From: CALCTE01 sp045627885
GTDB lineage: Bacteria > Bacillota > Clostridia > Oscillospirales > CAG-272
Assembly (NCBI GenBank): GCA_045627885.1
Contig: JAZQOM010000067.1
Span: forward strand, 1-29,898
Direction of reading: 5' to 3'
Length of the DNA stretch: 29,898 bases
In this document: positions 8,006-14,967 of the stretch, in pieces
Layout: each line of letters begins with the position of its first letter
How positions within the stretch are numbered: the first letter of the stretch is position 1
Program-made: the position numbers and the translations under genes
Notes under the pieces: generated by a model
What the model saw: the letters and a program-made list of their open reading frames with translations, nothing else
Told to the model about the DNA's origin: nothing
Database searches by the model: none

Positions 8006-8278
8006 TCAGATTACATCGTAGTAGAGAAGGCGTACATCGGCGCCGTCCTCGTCACTGCAAAGCATTATATCTCCGAAAAAGCGGAGCGTTTCGCCTTCGG
8101 CAAGAAAGAAGCTGTCCTCGCTTACCTCAGAGTCGCGCTTTCCCGCAAGATAGACATTTCCGCTCATTACGGTCATAAGGCAGGGCTGTGATTTGGTGGA
8201 AACGGTGACGGATTCGTCCGTGAGAACAATTTTTTCGGCTTTGATGGGCTTTATCGGATAATTTGCGGTATTCATCAT
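8006..8278 (-). CDS. Small phage structural protein of unknown role
   Basis: 90 residues, predicted all-beta with a strongly acidic C-terminal half (SEVSEDSFFLAEGE, CSDEDGAD). It sits between the coat and adaptor genes, and its ribosome-binding site AAAGGAG lies upstream of a double ATG (8278 or 8275). It could be a capsid-stabilising protein or a small connector; no family is recognised. A strong hairpin separates it from the coat gene and may lower its expression relative to coat. Confidence 0.6.
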   Translation of the reverse strand: MMNTANYPIKPIKAEKIVLTDESVTVSTKSQPCLMTVMSGNVYLAGKRDSEVSEDSFFLAEGETLRFFGDIMLCSDEDGADVRLLYYDVI

Positions 8279-8299
8279 AATAACTCTCCTTTCATTTGT

Positions 8300-8330
8300 G
8301 CTTATCCGCCGCGCTTCGCGGCGGATAAGC
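8300..8330 (-). other. Strong hairpin after the coat gene, without a T tract
   Basis: A perfect 14-bp inverted repeat (8300-8313 with 8317-8330) begins 12 nt after the coat stop codon. On the coding strand it is followed by ACAAATGAAAGGAGAG, so there is no U run for classical termination. It more likely protects the 3' end of the coat message or partly attenuates transcription into the adaptor genes. Confidence 0.8.
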
Positions 8331-8341
8331 TTTGGCTTTTA

Positions 8342-9253
8342 TTACGGGTTGGAGAAGATTACAGGTCTTGCGTCTGCGACGCCGAAGCCATAATCCACAT
8401 AGCCGATGTAATCCGTGATGAGAGGATTGTCCTGCGTTGCGACAAGGACTGTCGGCTTTGTGATGTAGACGAGCTTCAGCACCTCGGAAATCTGCATACT
8501 GTCGGCAAGAGCCCACTGGTCGCCCTGAAGACCTATTCCGCCGCCTCCGACGACAAGATATTTCATTCCGTAAACGGGATTTGCGGCGAATGTGCTTCCG
8601 TCGGGATTGTACTTCGGGCAGAGCTTTGCGTCGGCACCGCATATCTCCTTTGCCTTGCCCTCAAGTTCGGGGCTTACGAGAAGAAGGTCGTAATTGCCGG
8701 CAAAGGGAAGCCCGTCGGGAGTGACATAGCTGCTTGCGAGCTTCTGCGCCTCTGTTATCGCGGAAACGGAGAGCGATTCTGTGATAAGGTTGGAGAAGGT
8801 ATCCGCTCCCGCCTCGTTGTTAATGGGGTGATTTGTTGCCGCCCATGTCTTTCCGTCGGCGAGCATTGTGGTTGTGAATGCGCCCTGGAAAAGACGGTAG
8901 AAGCTGTTGAGCACAGTCATATATGCGGAATCCGCAAGGCGTGTGCCCGTCTTCTGCGCTTCTCCGGACATATCAATCTTTGCCTTTTTGTAGCTTACCG
9001 TCGCCGCTATTGCGTGCTCGACGGGAGTAATTGTGGTGATAAAGCTTCTCTTCTGGTCAGAGTGCGTGAGAACGCCGTTATATTCCGGAAGCTCTCCGAA
9101 GCCGCCGACTCCTTCGAGGCGGTAGTCCACCTCATCCTGCTCGACTATTCCGGCGACGCGGGAGATAAGGTCCATCCTTTCGCCGTATCTTAAATCGAAG
9201 CGCTTTTTTACAAGGGGATAAAGGTCATTGGGCCATGTGTATACATCATTCAT
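8342..9253 (-). CDS. Major capsid (coat) protein
   Basis: 303 residues. The protein opens with MNDVYTWPNDLYPLVKKRFD, then a glycine-containing acidic loop (EGVGGFGELPEYNG), and a long central helix region with LFQGAFTTTMLADGKTW and NHPINNEAGADTFSNL, ending in a beta region (ITKPTVLVATQDNPLITDYIG). This pattern resembles the gpT-like branch of HK97-fold coat proteins. Place in the cluster, after portal and scaffold and before the adaptor, fits. A very good ribosome-binding site (AAGGAGG, 8 nt from the ATG) suggests high expression. No protease gene is present, so maturation without a prohead protease is implied, as in P22. The exact subfamily is uncertain. Confidence 0.78.
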   Translation of the reverse strand: MNDVYTWPNDLYPLVKKRFDLRYGERMDLISRVAGIVEQDEVDYRLEGVGGFGELPEYNGVLTHSDQKRSFITTITPVEHAIAATVSYKKAKIDMSGEAQKTGTRLADSAYMTVLNSFYRLFQGAFTTTMLADGKTWAATNHPINNEAGADTFSNLITESLSVSAITEAQKLASSYVTPDGLPFAGNYDLLLVSPELEGKAKEICGADAKLCPKYNPDGSTFAANPVYGMKYLVVGGGGIGLQGDQWALADSMQISEVLKLVYITKPTVLVATQDNPLITDYIGYVDYGFGVADARPVIFSNP

Positions 9254-9267
9254 ATTTCATTTCCTCC

Positions 9268-9963
9268 TTAATAGTATAACTGCTTGCTGAATAAAGTGTC
9301 TGCTATAACAACATGGGAGTACGGGAGTCCCTTTTCGTTGTTGAGCGAAGTGGTGCAGCCAACGCAGGCAAACTGCGTATCGTTGCCTATCATAACATTG
9401 TTGTCATCGTTTTGCGGGCCTACGGTCAGATTTCCCACATTGGCGATAATAGCGTATTCATCATCATCGTCGGGAACGCCTGTTCCGCCGCAAACGGAGA
9501 ATGTCATAAATTCATCCATAGCGTCGTATGAGTTGCCGTCCACATAATACACTGTGCCTACAGGGTCGGTGTTTTCCGAGTCTTCGGCTTTCTTCGTAAG
9601 TACAAGTATGCAGTTGCCGAATATATTGTCTCCTGAACCCGCAGCATAATCTCTTGTGACAAATGCGCCGGGCTCACTGTCATCGTGGCAGAACTTTATG
9701 CAAGTTCCGTAAAGCTTATATACGGAATTGGGACTGCAAATAACCTTGATTTTTTCTCCGTTTGAGCGAGGATTCGATTCGTCCTCAACGCCGCTGTGGT
9801 CTTCTGCCGCAACGCCGAGTATTATACTTTTCCCGGCTTTGACTCTTCCCTGTTCGTCAACATTTACAATCTGTCCCTTTTTTACGACAGTGTCGCTCTT
9901 TATTCTGAATTCGCGGATTATCGGCTGAACATTGGCGCCTGATGCCGAATAAAGAAATTCCAT
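9268..9963 (-). CDS. Probable capsid accessory (decoration-like) protein
   Basis: 231 residues, predicted mostly beta, with no coiled coil and no membrane segment. The N-terminal half contains a small barrel-like pattern (VVKKGQIVNVDEQGRVKAGKSIILGVAAED) typical of capsid cement/decoration folds. It has eight cysteines and an acidic run VPDDDDEY. It lies between the scaffold and coat genes, spaced 14 nt on each side, with ribosome-binding site AAAGGAAG. P22 itself has no gene at this position, although many related phages place a decoration protein here. The role is inferred from location and fold outline. Confidence 0.55.
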   Translation of the reverse strand: MEFLYSASGANVQPIIREFRIKSDTVVKKGQIVNVDEQGRVKAGKSIILGVAAEDHSGVEDESNPRSNGEKIKVICSPNSVYKLYGTCIKFCHDDSEPGAFVTRDYAAGSGDNIFGNCILVLTKKAEDSENTDPVGTVYYVDGNSYDAMDEFMTFSVCGGTGVPDDDDEYAIIANVGNLTVGPQNDDNNVMIGNDTQFACVGCTTSLNNEKGLPYSHVVIADTLFSKQLYY

Positions 9964-9977
9964 CTGTTATCTTCCTT

Positions 9978-10619
9978 TCATCTTAATTTTCTTTTGGGTA
10001 TCTCGGAAAGAAGCTCGGCGTATTCCTTGTACGACATACCCGCGTGTTTTGCTATATTTCTCTGGCGCTCGGTGAGATTTTGAGAAAAATCGCGCCCTGC
10101 GCTCTGCATTACCGGCGTGCGCTTCATGGATGACGCCGTCTTCATCCTTTTTTCTATGGCTTTTGCCTCGGAAAATGCCTCGTAAGCCGTAAGCAGATTA
10201 AGCTCCGGGATATCGCCTGCGAGCGCCGCATAGAATTTCCCGAACTCCTCATCGTTGATAAGTGAGCTTACATCAAGCTCGGGATGCGCTTCGGAAAGCT
10301 CGGCTATCTCATTTGCAAATTTTTCTTCCGCGGCAAGCTGCTTTGCTTTTTCGGAATCGTCCTGTGCTGTATTTTCGGAAGAATCCTCCTCATGCTCTGC
10401 CGCTTGTTTTTCTTCGTCATCGTTTTTTTGCGCCATTCCGATAAGCTCCTTTGCAAGCTCCGCCACCGAGCCGGAGCCGAGTTTACCATCTTTTTTGAGC
10501 TCCAAAAGAATCGCCTTGAGCTCCTCAAGCGCATCGTCATTCTTTTTCTGTCGCGAAAGACGCTCCGCGACAATTTTGTTCACCTCTTCCGCGGTGAAGC
10601 TTTTTTCATTTTCAGCCAT
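9978..10619 (-). CDS. Phage capsid scaffolding protein
   Basis: 213 residues, strongly helical and charged. It begins MAENEKSFTAEEVNKIVAER, a start commonly seen in DUF4355/GP20-type scaffold proteins of Gram-positive phages. It has a Lys/Glu-rich middle (about 50-95), a helical core, and a basic C-terminus (SEIPKRKLR), which in scaffolds contacts the coat protein. The ATG at 10619 was chosen because GGAGG lies at 10628-10632; it overlaps the portal stop codon by 8 nt. Scaffold proteins direct coat assembly and leave or are degraded before packaging. Confidence 0.75.
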   Translation of the reverse strand: MAENEKSFTAEEVNKIVAERLSRQKKNDDALEELKAILLELKKDGKLGSGSVAELAKELIGMAQKNDDEEKQAAEHEEDSSENTAQDDSEKAKQLAAEEKFANEIAELSEAHPELDVSSLINDEEFGKFYAALAGDIPELNLLTAYEAFSEAKAIEKRMKTASSMKRTPVMQSAGRDFSQNLTERQRNIAKHAGMSYKEYAELLSEIPKRKLR

Positions 10620-12360
10620 TCTGAATACCTCCGTTTTCACTTTGCCGTGTTCCGTATTTTTCCTCGAGAATATCCGATATTTCGGCTCTTATCGGGAGCC
10701 CTATGAGGTCGATATACGCCTCCACAAGCTTGTAGTTTTCGCTTGATATGGGCGTTCTCAATATCTCCGAAAGTGCCGATACGGTAAACGCTTTGGAATT
10801 CTGGAGACCGTCTCCGACGCGGATTTTTACATCTACATCCGGAATGTAGCCGTCCTTTCCCCCGAAATCGGATAAGTTGAACACAACACCCTCGTCCGTG
10901 CCGTCCGGCGCACCTATCAAAATAAGTCTTCCGTCGTCATAGCATTCGAGAGCGCTTCTGTCCATAAGGCTGTAAAGCCTTGCATAAGCCGCAAGCTTAT
11001 CCACGAGTTTGATATGCTTGCGTGATTTTGCGCGCTCATTCAAGAGCGCAATGCCCGTCGCGGTTGTTACCTTTTCGGGCTCTTCTCCCTGGAATGTACT
11101 GTAGTTGCCTACGGTTTCGCGCATCATTTCCTTGAGGCGCTGAACATTGGTATACAGAGTTCCGTCGGAATAGCCGAGATTTCCGAGCCTCTGCACCTTG
11201 CCCATCATTCCGGGACGAAGCTTCCAGACCGCACCCGGTCTGTTGTCGGGGCCTTGCCCCTCCGCAAATGCGTTTTCCTCTGCCATAACGATATCGTTTG
11301 CACAGAACGCAGAGTTGAGCTGTGCGTATATCATCTCTCTGTCGGCGGCGTCTATCATGGGAATAAGCTGCAAAAGTTCACTGTCGCCGAAGAGTGTGTC
11401 GGTCGTGGGTGTGCGATTATATATGCAGAACGGGTACATCGTGCAGCCCGTTGTGCTCCAATATTTGGGCAGATATCTTACCTCTGTTTCTCCTATGAGA
11501 ATTGAGAGCGCAATATCGCCGCTTTTGTATTCCGTATGCAGTTTTACGCCGTCGCCCGTGTCGATATCGGCACTGCCGTCCTTTGGCTGTCTGAACCAGA
11601 ATTCCGTGACTGTTACGGTCTGCATATCGGAATAGTAGTCGGAGTCGAGCTTTCCGTCGCTGTTTGCAAACGGATTTTTGAACTTTTCGTTATATCCAGA
11701 TACATCCTTTAAGTCTTCGATGCTCATTCCGAGCCTTGCAAGGTCAGAAGAAAAAGCTCTTGCCGCCTTGTTTATGTGCATGGGATAAACATAGGCGATA
11801 TATTCGCAATTATCAACGCTTGTCGCGGTCGGGTCGGCAAGTATTCTCTCCGGCGACGGCGTTTCTACAACTACATCGGACACGCCGTTTTTGTCCTCCG
11901 CTATTGCCACCTTATATACCGCCGTGCCGAGAATTCCGATGTTTCGCTCGTTGCGGAAATTCTTGTATTCGAGGTCGTTGCGGTCGGCGATATAGCGCGT
12001 TATGTATTCTCTGCGCTTGGCGTTGTCGCTGTCTTCTTTTTCTCTCGGATAAAACTCAAAATCGGGAATAGCCGCGTCAATCTGCGATTCTACATGAATA
12101 TACGCGTCGGTTGCGACGGATGGCTGCCACGGAATATCGAGGTCGCCCATAAGCTCGCCGAAATACTTGACGGTATCGTGTTCACCTCTGTAATACGCTC
12201 TGCATTTGGAGTATTCCTTCATCCGTCGCTCACGCGACGAAAGCATACTGTCGAGAAGAAAGCTTATCGTGTCTTCTCTGCTTTCCTTTGTGGAATAATC
12301 GTATATCGAAGCCTCCGAAAGGCGCTTCTTTTTGGGATTGCTTCTTTTGAAAACAGACAT
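10612..12360 (-). CDS. Portal protein
   Basis: 582 residues. The portal dodecamer sits at one capsid vertex, is the docking site of the terminase and the passage for DNA. Seen: a helical N-terminus with SREDTISFLLDSMLSSRERRMKEYSKCRAYYRGEHD, a WQPSVATDAYIHVESQIDAAIPDFEFYP segment typical of P22-like portals, a central DPTATSVDNCEYIAY beta part, a helical crown region, and ATGIALLNERAKSRK in the long helix. I start at the ATG at 12360 (MSVFKRSN), which has AAAGGAA just upstream, not at 12468 where the frame opens inside the terminase gene. It begins 13 nt after the terminase stop. The stop overlaps the scaffold gene. Confidence 0.82.
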   Translation of the reverse strand: MSVFKRSNPKKKRLSEASIYDYSTKESREDTISFLLDSMLSSRERRMKEYSKCRAYYRGEHDTVKYFGELMGDLDIPWQPSVATDAYIHVESQIDAAIPDFEFYPREKEDSDNAKRREYITRYIADRNDLEYKNFRNERNIGILGTAVYKVAIAEDKNGVSDVVVETPSPERILADPTATSVDNCEYIAYVYPMHINKAARAFSSDLARLGMSIEDLKDVSGYNEKFKNPFANSDGKLDSDYYSDMQTVTVTEFWFRQPKDGSADIDTGDGVKLHTEYKSGDIALSILIGETEVRYLPKYWSTTGCTMYPFCIYNRTPTTDTLFGDSELLQLIPMIDAADREMIYAQLNSAFCANDIVMAEENAFAEGQGPDNRPGAVWKLRPGMMGKVQRLGNLGYSDGTLYTNVQRLKEMMRETVGNYSTFQGEEPEKVTTATGIALLNERAKSRKHIKLVDKLAAYARLYSLMDRSALECYDDGRLILIGAPDGTDEGVVFNLSDFGGKDGYIPDVDVKIRVGDGLQNSKAFTVSALSEILRTPISSENYKLVEAYIDLIGLPIRAEISDILEEKYGTRQSENGGIQNG

Positions 12361-12373
12361 ATATTTTTCCTTT

Positions 12374-13690
12374 CTATATGATTCGCCTGTATTTTGTAAG
12401 CTTGCTTGCAAGCTTTTCGGGCTTTTTTTGAATTTGCTTCTGCGGAAGCGCAACACGCGATGCGGCAAAATACCTCAGGGCATCGGTGATATGTGTTATC
12501 TCGTGCGGCTTTGTACTGCAATCGCTTGTGTTTTTGGTGTCGTACATAAGACGCGGAAGAAATGCTATTAAGTCTTTGCACCGCCTTGATATGGTGAGAA
12601 GAGAATATTTTTCTCCGGATTCGCTCCGTACCTTCAGCCATTCTTTAAGGGCAAGCCAGCCCTCAACTCTGCCTGCGGAAATTTTTGTGAGCTCTATCCC
12701 GTTTTCCGAGAAAAGCTCGGATATGCTCTTGCCGCTGTCCTTCTGCCTGCTCCATAAGTCGGAGGGCGCTATGTATGACGCTATTCTGTCGTTTCCGACC
12801 TTTTCGAGAATTCTCGACGCCGCTTCGCTGACTATGAGATTTTTTTCGCAGAGCTCGTCGTAGACATAAGCTCTGCCGTCCGAGTCAAGCGCGACAAATA
12901 CCACCGCAAGCATATCGAGTCCGTAGTCCATTGCCGCGTAGCGGATACAGTTTTCGGGAAGCACTCGCTCTTCGACATGAATGCTTTGGTCGAACTCCGA
13001 GAAAAACTGTCCCGAAAAGACATCCCATCTGCCGCAAAGCCACGCTTCGCGAAGCTCGGGCGGCAGCGATTCGAGCTGGGACAGGTATTCGGGGTCTTTT
13101 TTCAGCAAAACCGCGTTGTCGTAAACGAGCGCCTGAATAAAACTGTAATCCTCTGCATTCTCGCTGCTTCGGTAATCTCGGTCTATAAATAACCTTTTTA
13201 CCCAGCCGTGACCGACTCCTCCCGGATTGCAGGTGATATACATTCTTTTGGGCAAGCCGTTTGTTCCTCGCATACAAGCCTTTAAGGTCTGGAACTGATA
13301 TTCGGTCAGTTGCGTCGCCTCATCGAGCGCGATGATGTCGAATTCCGCGCCCTGATAGCGCTGAACATCGTTCTCGTTTTCGAGATAGCCGAGCCTTATG
13401 CGTGAGCCGTTCGGGAAAAAGAAGGTCTTTTGCGATTCGTTATACCGCGCCACTCCCGCAAGCTCCGCGGAAAGCGGGCGAATGTGATTTTCTCTCAGCT
13501 CGGGATAGCTTCGCCTCACAAGAAGGCAAGACAGTCCCGTATGCTTTACGCACATTAAAACGAGCTTTCGGCGCAGAGCCCAGCTTTTGCCGCCGCCTCT
13601 CGCGCCGCCATAGGCGACAAATCTTGCGGTTGCCTCAAAAAATTCCTTCTGCTTTTCGCTCGGCGTTCCGCGAAGACTTAATTTGCCCAT
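12374..13690 (-). CDS. terL: Terminase large subunit (packaging ATPase/nuclease)
   Basis: 438 residues. TerL pumps DNA through the portal and cuts it. N-terminal ATPase: Walker A GGARGGGKS (28-36), Walker B DIIALDEAT (119-127), motif III TCNPGG (154-159). C-terminal RNase H-fold nuclease: first acidic site MDYGLD (D256, D260), with a late acidic residue in HITDALRYF. All motifs look intact and the length is normal. The ATG at 13690 overlaps the TerS gene by 13 nt. The family is closest in outline to P22-type/Terminase_6-like headful packaging enzymes, so particles, if made, would probably be filled by a headful mechanism (inference). Confidence 0.92.
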   Translation of the reverse strand: MGKLSLRGTPSEKQKEFFEATARFVAYGGARGGGKSWALRRKLVLMCVKHTGLSCLLVRRSYPELRENHIRPLSAELAGVARYNESQKTFFFPNGSRIRLGYLENENDVQRYQGAEFDIIALDEATQLTEYQFQTLKACMRGTNGLPKRMYITCNPGGVGHGWVKRLFIDRDYRSSENAEDYSFIQALVYDNAVLLKKDPEYLSQLESLPPELREAWLCGRWDVFSGQFFSEFDQSIHVEERVLPENCIRYAAMDYGLDMLAVVFVALDSDGRAYVYDELCEKNLIVSEAASRILEKVGNDRIASYIAPSDLWSRQKDSGKSISELFSENGIELTKISAGRVEGWLALKEWLKVRSESGEKYSLLTISRRCKDLIAFLPRLMYDTKNTSDCSTKPHEITHITDALRYFAASRVALPQKQIQKKPEKLASKLTKYRRII

Positions 13691-14067
13691 TTATCACATT
13701 CGCCGTCAAGCGTGAGCTTTATGCTCTTTTGCTCGTCGGCATCGGGCTTTGCGGGCTTGTCCGTCCACCCGAAATTATATTTAAGACTGTAAAGCGCGGG
13801 ATTGTTTGCAAGTGCTCCCAAGAGAGCGTTTTCTTCGATAAAGCTTTCTATTTTGAGAGCGGTTTCCCTGCACAAAGCGGCGTGAGTTTTATGCCTTGCA
13901 AGCTTTGAAAGCTCGTCCCTGCTGACTCCGAGATGAAGGCACAATCCCGCAACCGTATATGGCTTTTTCAGCTTGCCGGCGGCGTTTTCGGCGTCGCACA
14001 AAGCGAAATACTCGGTGCAGCTCTTGCGGAAAGCATCCGCGGATTTGGCGTATTCTCTGTAAGTCAT
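13678..14067 (-). CDS. terS: Terminase small subunit
   Basis: 129 residues. TerS chooses the DNA to be packaged and regulates TerL. The frame shows a putative helix-turn-helix (TVAGLCLHLGVSRDELSKL, about 38-56), a central helix, and the C-terminal motif ALYSLKYNFGWTDK, which is typical of small terminases of P22-like and many Gram-positive phages. The ATG at 14067 has GGAGG at 14074-14078 and begins 1 nt after the stop of the preceding zinc-ribbon gene. Its stop lies inside the start of terL. Confidence 0.82.
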   Translation of the reverse strand: MTYREYAKSADAFRKSCTEYFALCDAENAAGKLKKPYTVAGLCLHLGVSRDELSKLARHKTHAALCRETALKIESFIEENALLGALANNPALYSLKYNFGWTDKPAKPDADEQKSIKLTLDGECDKWAN

Positions 14068-14068
14068 A

Positions 14069-14389
14069 TTATTCCTCCCTGTCTGTGTCGGCGCTTTCGG
14101 TAAAAAGCGCAATATGCTCCGATGCGTAATAGTCCCAGCACGCCGAGTGAATGGTATCTCCGCTTGCTTTGACGGAAAGTGCCTCGTCTCCCGAATACAC
14201 GGGCAAGCCGCAATTTTCGCAATAGCCTATTACACGGTGAGTGCGGCCGTCGCCGAAGTCGCAGTCCGAATCTCCGTATTCTCCGACATCCTTTGCTCTC
14301 ATTCGCGCCGTCCTTTCAAGGCACGCGGCAGATAGCTTTCTTTTGACTTTTGTGCCGCCCGATGCGGCATACTGTGCAGAACCGTTCAT
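14069..14389 (-). CDS. Small zinc-ribbon protein, first gene of phage module
   Basis: 106 residues, no known family recognised. C57-x2-C60 and H81-x2-C84 form a probable zinc-binding site (CENCG ... HSACW). The N-terminal half is basic (KVKRKLSAACLERTARMRAKD) and the C-terminus acidic. The ATG at 14389 has AAAGGAG about 9 nt upstream. It is placed directly before terS, where many phages have an HNH nuclease or a DNA-binding regulator; no HNH motif is present. A role in packaging or in regulation of the module is possible but not shown. Confidence 0.6.
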   Translation of the reverse strand: MNGSAQYAASGGTKVKRKLSAACLERTARMRAKDVGEYGDSDCDFGDGRTHRVIGYCENCGLPVYSGDEALSVKASGDTIHSACWDYYASEHIALFTESADTDREE

Positions 14390-14520
14390 AACTTCATCTC
14401 CTTTTATTTTCCGTCTTTTGCAAAAAGGGATTTTTGTGCGCGTTGACGGCAGGGGCAAGCCGTCTTTTGCCGAGCGTTTTGCTCTTTCGGCGCGTTTTGC
14501 GTGAGCTACGCCTTTGTCGA

Positions 14521-14655
14521 GCGTGTCACAGCTTTGAGCTTGTCTTTTTCTGCACCGTTTGCCAAGCGTGTCACAGCTTTGAGCTTGTCTTTCTCCGCAC
14601 CGTTTGCCGAGCGTGTCACAGCTTTGCGCTTGTCTTTCTCCGCGCCTTTGTCGAA
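14521..14655. repeat. Three tandem copies of a 45-bp repeat
   Basis: Units start with GCGTGTCACAGCTTTG at 14521, 14566 and 14611. The first two differ at only a few positions, and the third is more diverged (C for A in TTTGCGC and a changed end). A degenerate partial copy precedes at about 14491-14520. Being a multiple of three, the unit stays open in some frames, but no credible start accompanies it. Confidence 0.9.
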
Positions 14656-14671
14656 TTCTCCCGTTCTGTGT

Positions 14672-14685
14672 CGAACATTTGTTCG
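14672..14685. promoter_or_regulatory. LexA (SOS) box
   Basis: CGAACATTTGTTCG is a perfect palindrome in its arms (CGAAC and GTTCG around four bases). It matches the Bacillus/Clostridium LexA consensus CGAAC-N4-GTTCG. It lies 283 nt upstream of the first phage start codon, and nothing else in the window shares this pattern except the imperfect copy at 14838-14851. Confidence 0.75.
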
Positions 14686-14692
14686 CCTATTG

Positions 14693-14734
14693 CTTATTAA
14701 ACAAAGCCGATTCACAATAGCGTGAATTCGGCTT
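14693..14734 (-). terminator. Attenuator-like terminator in the phage leader
   Basis: On the reverse strand a 12-bp stem with one bulge (14734-14722 with 14715-14704, 6-nt loop) is followed by TTTGTTTAAT. It stands between the promoter at 14839-14811 and the phage genes, so it would stop or attenuate transcription from that promoter, producing an RNA of roughly 110 nt. Confidence 0.6.
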
Positions 14735-14810
14735 GCAAGCCTGAAATATAACTGAAGCGGGAGCGTTTTTATGTATCTCTTTTTGCTTTTTTCTTCCTGT
14801 CTGCAAGGCA

Positions 14811-14839
14811 ATTTTACCATAAAATGCCCATAAAGTCAA
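14811..14839 (-). promoter_or_regulatory. Predicted promoter reading toward the phage module
   Basis: On the reverse strand -35 TTGACT (14839-14834), 17-bp spacer, -10 TAAAAT (14816-14811). The -35 overlaps the edge of the LexA-like box at 14838-14851. Confidence 0.6.
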
Positions 14840-14851
14840 AACATTTGTTCG
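14838..14851. promoter_or_regulatory. Imperfect LexA-like box over the promoter -35
   Basis: AAAACATTTGTTCG matches the perfect box at 14672 in 12 of 14 positions, sharing the 12-mer AACATTTGTTCG. One half-site (GTTCG) is perfect and the other degenerate. Its overlap with the -35 element would allow repression. Confidence 0.5.
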
Positions 14852-14940
14852 GCTCAAAGCTTCGCTGTCCTATTGTAAGGACAGTGCGGGGCTTTGGCTG
14901 ACTTTCGTTCAGCGTTTTTTGCATATTTTAGCTTTTTTCG

Positions 14941-14967
14941 CAAAAAAAAGAGTCCTTTCGGGCTCTT
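14941..14967 (-). terminator. Intrinsic terminator of the GNAT-hydrolase operon
   Basis: On the reverse strand an 8-bp stem (14967-14960 with 14955-14948, loop GAAA) is followed by a run of eight T. It overlaps the stop codon of the hydrolase gene. Confidence 0.85.

Larger units (their letters stand above)
14390..14965. other. Regulatory intergenic region upstream of the phage module
   Basis: No convincing gene lies here. It holds, in order of transcription (right to left): the terminator of the hydrolase gene, inverted repeats at 14865-14884 and 14897-14913, a LexA-like half box with a promoter, a terminator-like hairpin, a perfect LexA box, three 45-bp tandem repeats, and the ribosome-binding site of the first phage gene. 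Confidence 0.7.

Noticed and set aside
12361..12468. N-terminal extension of the portal gene
   Set aside because: It would overlap the terL end and lacks a ribosome-binding site, whereas the ATG at 12360 has one.
14521..14655. Possible CRISPR array
   Set aside because: The units are contiguous 45-bp repeats without unique spacers, and no cas gene is present.
14506..14820. 104-codon reverse-strand frame containing the 45-bp repeats
   Set aside because: Its ATG at 14820 lies upstream of the predicted transcription start and has no ribosome-binding site; the repeats may have been coding once, but no start supports it now.
4443..14965. Attachment-site direct repeats flanking the phage module
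   Set aside because: I compared the two junctions by eye and found no shared sequence long enough to call att sites; the flanking tRNA-Pro at 205-281 is not adjacent to the module.
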